Assembly: GCA_002450755.1 (NCBI GenBank)
Contig: DKAI01000182.1
Coordinates: 1-9,753, forward strand
Length of the DNA: 9,753 nt
Source of the DNA: Deltaproteobacteria bacterium UBA6930
GTDB lineage: Bacteria > Myxococcota_A > UBA9160 > UBA6930
Direction: 5' to 3'
The notes beneath the pieces are model-generated. The model searched no databases, was not told the DNA's origin, and worked only from the letters and a program-made list of their open reading frames with translations. Numbering within the stretch: position 1 is the first letter of the stretch; each line of letters opens with the position of its first letter. Positions 7,048-9,753 of this stretch are shown piece by piece. The translations under genes and the position numbers were made by a program.

Positions 7048-7053
7048 ATCATA
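7048..7053 (-). promoter_or_regulatory. possible -10 box (TATGAT) of the dehydrogenase operon
   Basis: TATGAT matches the -10 consensus at five of six bases and lies 42 bases before the ATG at 7005 and 55 before the TTG at 6992. I found no good -35 hexamer at 16-18 bp spacing. It lies in the 109-bp divergent gap shared with aat. Confidence 0.25.
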
Positions 7054-7089
7054 GCAAGGTAAGGCCTCACCGAACCCGCCAAGGCCCTG

Positions 7090-7095
7090 TAATCT
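7090..7095 (+). promoter_or_regulatory. possible -10 box (TAATCT) of aat
   Basis: TAATCT fits TANNNT and ends 6 bases before the aat ATG at 7102. No Shine-Dalgarno site lies between them, so transcription could begin at or near the start codon. The matching -35 region is poor. Confidence 0.28.
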
Positions 7096-7101
7096 TTAGC
7101 T

Positions 7102-7788
7102 ATGACGATCTACATGCTGGATAGTACACTGCAATTCCCAGATCCCAATGATGCCGAAAAAGACGGACTGGTCGCGGTTGGCGGAGACTTATCCCCACAA
7201 CGTCTAATCCTTGGCTACGCCTCTGGCCTTTTCCCGTGGTACGACCAACCCCCCATCCTCTGGTTCTCCCCTAATCCACGTGCTGCATTTGCCCCAAATG
7301 AGCTGCACGTGCCAAAGCGATTAGAGCGCTGGCTCCGCGGAAACCACTACCAATTAAGTCTCGATCGCGATTTCAAAACGGTGGTGACCAGGTGTGCGAC
7401 CGTACCCAGGCCGGGACAGGACGGAACATGGATTAATTCGGAAATGATTGATGCATACAACCGACTGCACGAGCTGGGTTTTGCACACTCCTGTGAGGCG
7501 TGGTTCGAGAATCAGCTCGTTGGAGGAATTTATGGAGTGTCTCTAGGAGGTGTATTTTTCGCCGAATCTATGTTTTTTCTAGAGCCAAATGCTTCAAGCG
7601 CATCCTTAGTTGGTTTGACGAGGCAACTCGCAAGGTGGAACTTCAGCATACTGGATTGCCAAATTCAGAACCCGCATCTCAAGAGATTCGGAGTAGATGA
7701 GTGGCCTCGCAGCCTGTACCTTACAAGACTTAGAAGGGCCTTAAAGCAACCGACCAAACGAGGCACCTGGCGCTTTGAGAGCGCTTAG
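7102..7788 (+). CDS. aat: leucyl/phenylalanyl-tRNA--protein transferase
   Basis: Cytoplasmic enzyme that moves Leu or Phe from aminoacyl-tRNA to proteins with N-terminal Lys or Arg, creating N-degrons read by ClpS. The 228-residue length is normal. Motifs in order: FPDPNDAEKDGLVAVGGDLS (12-31), the LGYASGLFPWY aromatic segment (37-47), WFSPNPRAAF (54-63), AESMF with the conserved Glu155, and LDCQ with Asp185 and Gln187. These match Glu156, Asp186 and Gln188 of the Escherichia coli enzyme, so it looks active. One small oddity is MFFLEPNASSASL (157-169), where most homologues have a SMFSRxxxASK sequence. An in-frame ATG also occurs at 7114. It is divergent from the dehydrogenase operon and 50 bp ahead of the CoA-transferase gene, which has its own ribosome binding site. 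Confidence 0.96.
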   Translation: MTIYMLDSTLQFPDPNDAEKDGLVAVGGDLSPQRLILGYASGLFPWYDQPPILWFSPNPRAAFAPNELHVPKRLERWLRGNHYQLSLDRDFKTVVTRCATVPRPGQDGTWINSEMIDAYNRLHELGFAHSCEAWFENQLVGGIYGVSLGGVFFAESMFFLEPNASSASLVGLTRQLARWNFSILDCQIQNPHLKRFGVDEWPRSLYLTRLRRALKQPTKRGTWRFESA

Positions 7789-7825
7789 GTTCTACGACAT
7801 TATCGGGAATAGCCAACCCCCGGTC

Positions 7826-7832
7826 AAAGGAG
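7826..7832 (+). promoter_or_regulatory. ribosome binding site of the CoA-transferase gene
   Basis: AAAGGAG lies 6 bases before the ATG at 7839, an ideal spacing, and fixes that start. The gene could be expressed from the aat transcript or from its own promoter; I see no terminator between them. Confidence 0.75.
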
Positions 7833-7838
7833 CGCAAC

Positions 7839-9023
7839 ATGCCCGGTCCACTTGATGGTTACCGCATCATTGACACTACAAGCATGATCTCAGGTCCCCT
7901 CGGAGCCATGCTCTTGGGGGATCAGGGTGCAGATGTAATAAAAATTGAGGTCCCCGGTACCGGGGACCTCGTCCGCTTCTTGGGAGCAAAAAGGAATGGA
8001 ACGTCAGCAACCTTTTTAACGGCCAATAGGAACAAGCGGTCAGTTGCCCTAAACCTAAAGGAAAAGAAGGGTCTCGAAATTCTAAAGAAAATGGTCCTCG
8101 AGGCGGATGTCTTCCTTCAGAACTTTCGACCAGGAGTCGCAGACAGAATGGGTATTGGCGAAGAGACTCTCCGCACAATCAATCCCAGGTTAATTTACGT
8201 CTCCATTAGTGGCTTTGGCGAACAAGGACCGTATTCCAACAAGCGAGTATACGATCCCATAATTCAAGCACTCTCAGGTCTGGCAGATATACAACGCGAT
8301 AGAGAGAGTAACCGGCCACACATGGTCAGACTAATAGTCCCGGACAACCTTACCGCGATGACTTCCGCCCAAGCAATTACCGCCGCTCTCCTTGCAAGGG
8401 AACGAACGGGCAAGGGTCAGCACGTTCGCCTCTCGATGATTGACGCAATGATTTCATTCCTATGGACGGAAGGAATGGCCGGCTACACTTTCCGAGGGGA
8501 AGGAGTCGATGGGGAGAGGGTGACGTTATCTCAGGATCTCGTTTTTGAGACGACTGACGGTTACATAAGTACCGGGGCAGTTTCGGACAGTGAGTGGAAA
8601 GGTCTGGTACGAGCTCTCGAGAAACCGGAATGGTTAAACGACCCCCGTTTTCAAACCCCATCAAACCGAATGGCTAATGCGGAGGCACGCCTCGCCCTTA
8701 TGGCGAAAGTAATCGAAGAGAACACGAGTCGGTACTGGCTCGACCGCCTTGAGGCAGAGTCGGTCCCTTGCGCCCCTGTACTCCGCCGGCGAGAAGTCTT
8801 CAAGCACCCACAAGTGCTCGCTAACGGATTGATCGAAGAAAGCGAACACCCCGTAGCCGGGCCCATAAGACAAACTCGTCCGGCGGCTCGCTTTTCTGAG
8901 ACACCTACAGAGTTCAGACGACACGCGCCGGGGGTAGGAGAACACACGAGAGAAGTGCTGCAAGAGCTTGGACTAACGGCACTCGAACTTGAGGAACTTA
9001 AGGAAAAAGAAATTATCGGTTAA
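7839..9023 (+). CDS. CaiB/BaiF family type III CoA-transferase
   Basis: Transfers CoA between an acyl-CoA donor and a carboxylic acid in the cytoplasm. The 394-residue product has the family's usual length. It opens with PLDGYRIIDTTSMISGPLGAMLLGD (4-28) and ADVIKIEVPGTGD (31-43), then NRNKRSVALNLK (63-74), the QNFRPGVADRMG region (94-105) and YVSISGFGEQGPY (120-132). The probable catalytic Asp is D169 in IVPDNLTAM, the same number as Asp169 of formyl-CoA transferase Frc. The C-terminal part has CAPVLRRREVFKHPQVLANG (about 315-334). The neighbouring dehydrogenases suggest activation of a carboxylic acid for degradation; neither the acid nor the CoA donor is identifiable. The coding sequence contains a perfect 24-bp palindrome at residues 37-44. 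Its TAA overlaps the stop of the convergent small gene. Confidence 0.93.
   Translation: MPGPLDGYRIIDTTSMISGPLGAMLLGDQGADVIKIEVPGTGDLVRFLGAKRNGTSATFLTANRNKRSVALNLKEKKGLEILKKMVLEADVFLQNFRPGVADRMGIGEETLRTINPRLIYVSISGFGEQGPYSNKRVYDPIIQALSGLADIQRDRESNRPHMVRLIVPDNLTAMTSAQAITAALLARERTGKGQHVRLSMIDAMISFLWTEGMAGYTFRGEGVDGERVTLSQDLVFETTDGYISTGAVSDSEWKGLVRALEKPEWLNDPRFQTPSNRMANAEARLALMAKVIEENTSRYWLDRLEAESVPCAPVLRRREVFKHPQVLANGLIEESEHPVAGPIRQTRPAARFSETPTEFRRHAPGVGEHTREVLQELGLTALELEELKEKEIIG
7947..7970. repeat. perfect 24-bp palindrome inside the CoA-transferase gene
   Basis: The half-site GAGGTCCCCGGT is followed directly by its exact reverse complement, with a central KpnI-type GGTACC. It is GC-rich and encodes EVPGTGDL, part of the conserved KIExPGxGD segment. 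It could form a stable hairpin in single strands. Read directly from the bases; any function is unproven. Confidence 0.95.
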
Positions 9024-9262
9024 TCATTTTCTGGAGGAGGAGAAACTCGCTCGGCCGCGTCTACTTCAACGGCCTGCTCAACCTCGTCTTCCTCTGGAGG
9101 TTTCTTAGGCATCACGGCACTTATGAGAAGCCCTATGGGGCCAAGAGCTAGGCCGACAAGAAACCACAAACATCCGTTTCGATTCTTCGTCTGGCCGAGG
9201 AGGGCGGAATAGATCGCGGACCCGATCCAGCCGAATGCTAAAAGTTCACCAAATTCTCCCAC
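9020..9262 (-). CDS. small two-helix membrane protein with acidic C-terminal tail, function unknown
   Basis: I do not recognise a named family. The 80 residues hold two hydrophobic segments, about 6-22 and 31-51, joined by a short polar loop (QTKNRNG). The second ends in LGPIGLLISAVMPKK and is followed by a strongly acidic, proline-containing tail (about 55-80). This layout (two helices, a GPIGLL turn, then a charged tail) resembles small bacterial inner-membrane proteins and is unlikely from random sequence. The start is a GTG at 9262, with AGGA 10 bases upstream as a weak ribosome binding site; no ATG is available in the N-terminal region. Its TAA shares bases with the TAA of the convergent CoA-transferase gene (TTAA at 9020-9023). 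Membrane location is a prediction; role unknown. Confidence 0.7.
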   Translation of the reverse strand: MGEFGELLAFGWIGSAIYSALLGQTKNRNGCLWFLVGLALGPIGLLISAVMPKKPPEEDEVEQAVEVDAAERVSPPPEND

Positions 9263-9466
9263 GAAATTTCCGTCCTATCAGAACTTAAGGCAGTGAGGCC
9301 TCGAGATTTCAGGTAACCAAATTAATCTTTTTCAAGCAGTTTTGGCCCAACCTATGTAACGATAGGCTCAGGTCGTTTATTGCTGGCACAGATTATACAA
9401 ATCTTGCCGACTTCAAGTAAAAAATGACCCCCTAATTGAATAATTGAAAATAGGAGCCCAAAAATT
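9263..9466. other. divergent intergenic region with two short dyads
   Basis: This 204-bp gap separates the divergent small membrane-protein and ABM genes and should hold promoters for both. I see two short dyads, CCTAT-6-ATAGG (9351-9366) and AGATT-5-AATCT (about 9390-9404), the second overlapping a TATACA hexamer at 9394-9399. None is strong enough to name as an operator or promoter. An open frame crossing this region on the minus strand looks like an antisense shadow of the ABM gene. Confidence 0.4.
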
Positions 9467-9753
9467 ATGGCATGTACTGTTGTACTCGAATTTACTTTAA
9501 AACCGGAACACGTAGACGGAATAGCTGAAGCGTTTAAAGGTCTCTTACCAGACACACGATCCTATGATGGATGTATAGACGTCTATCCCGCGAAAAACCT
9601 TGACGACGGTCAAAACTTCGTGGTCGTCGAGACTTGGGAAAGTCGTGAAAAGTACGAGAAGTATTTCGCCTGGAGAACCGAACGCGGTGAAATCGAAATG
9701 ATGGAATCGATGATGGAAGGCGAGCTAAGTCTTCGTTTTTTTGATCGAATCGG
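9467..9753 (+). CDS. antibiotic biosynthesis monooxygenase (ABM)-like protein, 3' end outside the window
   Basis: The first 95 codons of a frame still open at the right edge; ABM proteins are usually about 95-110 residues, so nearly all of it is probably here. The fold signature is the ferredoxin-like ABM barrel: a first strand TVVLEFTLKPEH (4-15), a helix (16-28), a YDGCIDVYPAKN segment (33-44) where homologues have a Gly-Cys turn, a strand NFVVVETWES (50-59), and a helix SREKYEKYFAWR (59-70). The family includes small cofactor-free quinol monooxygenases and many members of unknown role, so the reaction cannot be assigned. The start at 9467 has TAGGAG (9451-9456) 10 bases upstream. A near-exact 12-bp repeat at 9698-9721 encodes MMES-MMEG. 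Confidence 0.82.
   Translation, partial: MACTVVLEFTLKPEHVDGIAEAFKGLLPDTRSYDGCIDVYPAKNLDDGQNFVVVETWESREKYEKYFAWRTERGEIEMMESMMEGELSLRFFDRI

Noticed and set aside
9352..9555. 67-codon minus-strand frame across the ABM gene start
   Set aside because: It overlaps the convincing start, ribosome binding site and conserved N-terminus of the ABM-like gene on the other strand.
9698..9721. Tandem 12-bp near-repeat in the ABM-like gene
   Set aside because: Only two imperfect units in a Met/Glu-rich stretch, kept in frame; it can be explained by simple codon repetition and shows no sign of regulatory use.
1..9753. Mobile element, prophage, CRISPR, toxin-antitoxin or defence system
   Set aside because: All long frames belong to ordinary housekeeping or metabolic families; I saw no transposase, integrase, terminal inverted repeats, regularly spaced repeats or paired small toxin-antitoxin genes.

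Overview
The window looks like chromosomal DNA of a Gram-negative, proteobacterium-like heterotroph of moderate GC content. The reasons are an adjacent clpS-clpA pair, an aat gene, and an acyl-CoA catabolism set (two acyl-CoA dehydrogenase subunits and a type III CoA-transferase). Assignment below that level would be guesswork. I see no tRNA, rRNA, CRISPR array, phage or transposon gene. Ten genes pack the window almost fully, and the longest gene-free stretch is about 200 bp.

Layout, left to right. (1) 1-1529, minus strand: clpS, then clpA starting on an ATGA overlap with the clpS stop; clpA runs off the left edge with 404 codons visible. (2) 1574-2737, plus strand: a PF04339/COG3146 double-GNAT acyltransferase-like protein, divergent from clpS by 44 bp. 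(3) 2744-4444, minus strand: a CNNM/CBS/CorC_HlyC membrane protein followed directly by a hotdog thioesterase (stop and start codons abut). (4) 4619-6992, minus strand: two acyl-CoA dehydrogenase-like subunits in a tight operon; their motifs are complementary, as expected for one heteromeric enzyme. (5) 7102-9023, plus strand: aat, then a CaiB/BaiF CoA-transferase. (6) 9020-9262, minus strand: a small two-helix membrane protein whose stop codon overlaps that of the CoA-transferase. (7) 9467-9753, plus strand: the 5' part of an ABM-type monooxygenase-like gene, cut by the right edge.

Two themes link the genes. ClpS, ClpA and Aat are the recognition adaptor, unfoldase and aminoacyl-transferase of the bacterial leucine N-degron pathway. 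The dehydrogenase pair and the CoA-transferase are a probable acyl-CoA degradation module: the CoA-transferase makes the CoA thioester and the heteromeric dehydrogenase oxidises it. Its substrate cannot be read from the sequence.

I found no clearly new multi-gene system. The points most worth a second look are a 7-bp tandem duplication that pushes the natural ATG of the second dehydrogenase gene out of frame, the split active site of the dehydrogenase pair, a perfect 24-bp palindrome inside the CoA-transferase gene, and three genes without Shine-Dalgarno sites that carry TANNNT boxes at leaderless-type spacing.
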